From positions 1 through 35,561 of the forward strand of contig NZ_JAAZQX010000026.1 in the NCBI RefSeq assembly GCF_012371325.1: DNA of 35,561 bases, read 5' to 3'. Positions 35,524 through 35,561 of the stretch are shown here, in pieces. The notes beneath the pieces are model-generated. The model was given only the letters and a program-made list of their open reading frames with translations. It did not search any database and was not told where the DNA came from. Position 1 is the first letter of the stretch, and each line of letters opens with the position of its first letter. The DNA is from Acinetobacter sp. A2. Lineage in GTDB: Bacteria > Pseudomonadota > Gammaproteobacteria > Pseudomonadales > Moraxellaceae. Position numbers and translations under genes: made by a program.

Positions 35524-35561
35524 GGATATTTTTGTGCTTTAATTTTCACTACTCGCGGACA

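Overview
The window is chromosomal DNA from an Acinetobacter-like gammaproteobacterium (Moraxellaceae). Evidence: the order mnmE-yidC-yidD-rnpA-rpmH-[oriC]-dnaA-dnaN-recF-gyrB; AT-rich intergenic DNA; close family-level matches in DnaN, Hpt, RpmH and GrpE; and a left edge that is the first bases of a minus-strand 16S rRNA. Almost every gene is a core chromosomal gene. I see no prophage, insertion sequence, CRISPR array or defence island.

Layout. 1-445: start of an rrn operon reading left, with leader and a strong P1 promoter. 445-3566: periplasmic cyclophilin, an acetoacetate-decarboxylase-family protein, an HSL-type esterase and a small lipoprotein. 3567-6895: heat-shock pair grpE-dnaK, each with a sigma-32-type promoter. 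7033-9848: a membrane-anchored M10-like metalloprotease with a coiled coil, an unknown protein and an MltB-type lytic transglycosylase. 9849-10555: a 0.7 kb gene-free, very AT-rich region with 11 copies of one 10-mer and two perfect DnaA boxes. 10556-14411: purEK, a DUF486 protein and mpl. 14628-20216: a zinc alcohol dehydrogenase, a GNAT protein, alx behind a yybP-ykoY-type manganese riboswitch, guaD, hpt and a GlsB-type membrane protein. 20326-24139: dsbC, a divergent dmeF/RcnR-type metal efflux pair with a clear operator, an MFS transporter and a DUF1622 protein. 24416-28520: mnmE, yidC, yidD, rnpA and rpmH, read away from oriC. 28681-29160: oriC with six perfect DnaA boxes. 29179-35444: dnaA, dnaN, recF and gyrB.

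The main themes are replication and segregation. Besides oriC there are three parS-like ParB sites: between two convergent genes at 1785, in the last codons of dmeF at 21144, and inside recF at 32256. The array at 9.9-10.3 kb carries the same 10-mer that appears twice in oriC, plus DnaA boxes. It is therefore a candidate accessory replication-control locus and is the most unusual element here. Many starts were moved from the longest reading frame to a position supported by a ribosome binding site or by family anatomy; each case is explained in its entry.
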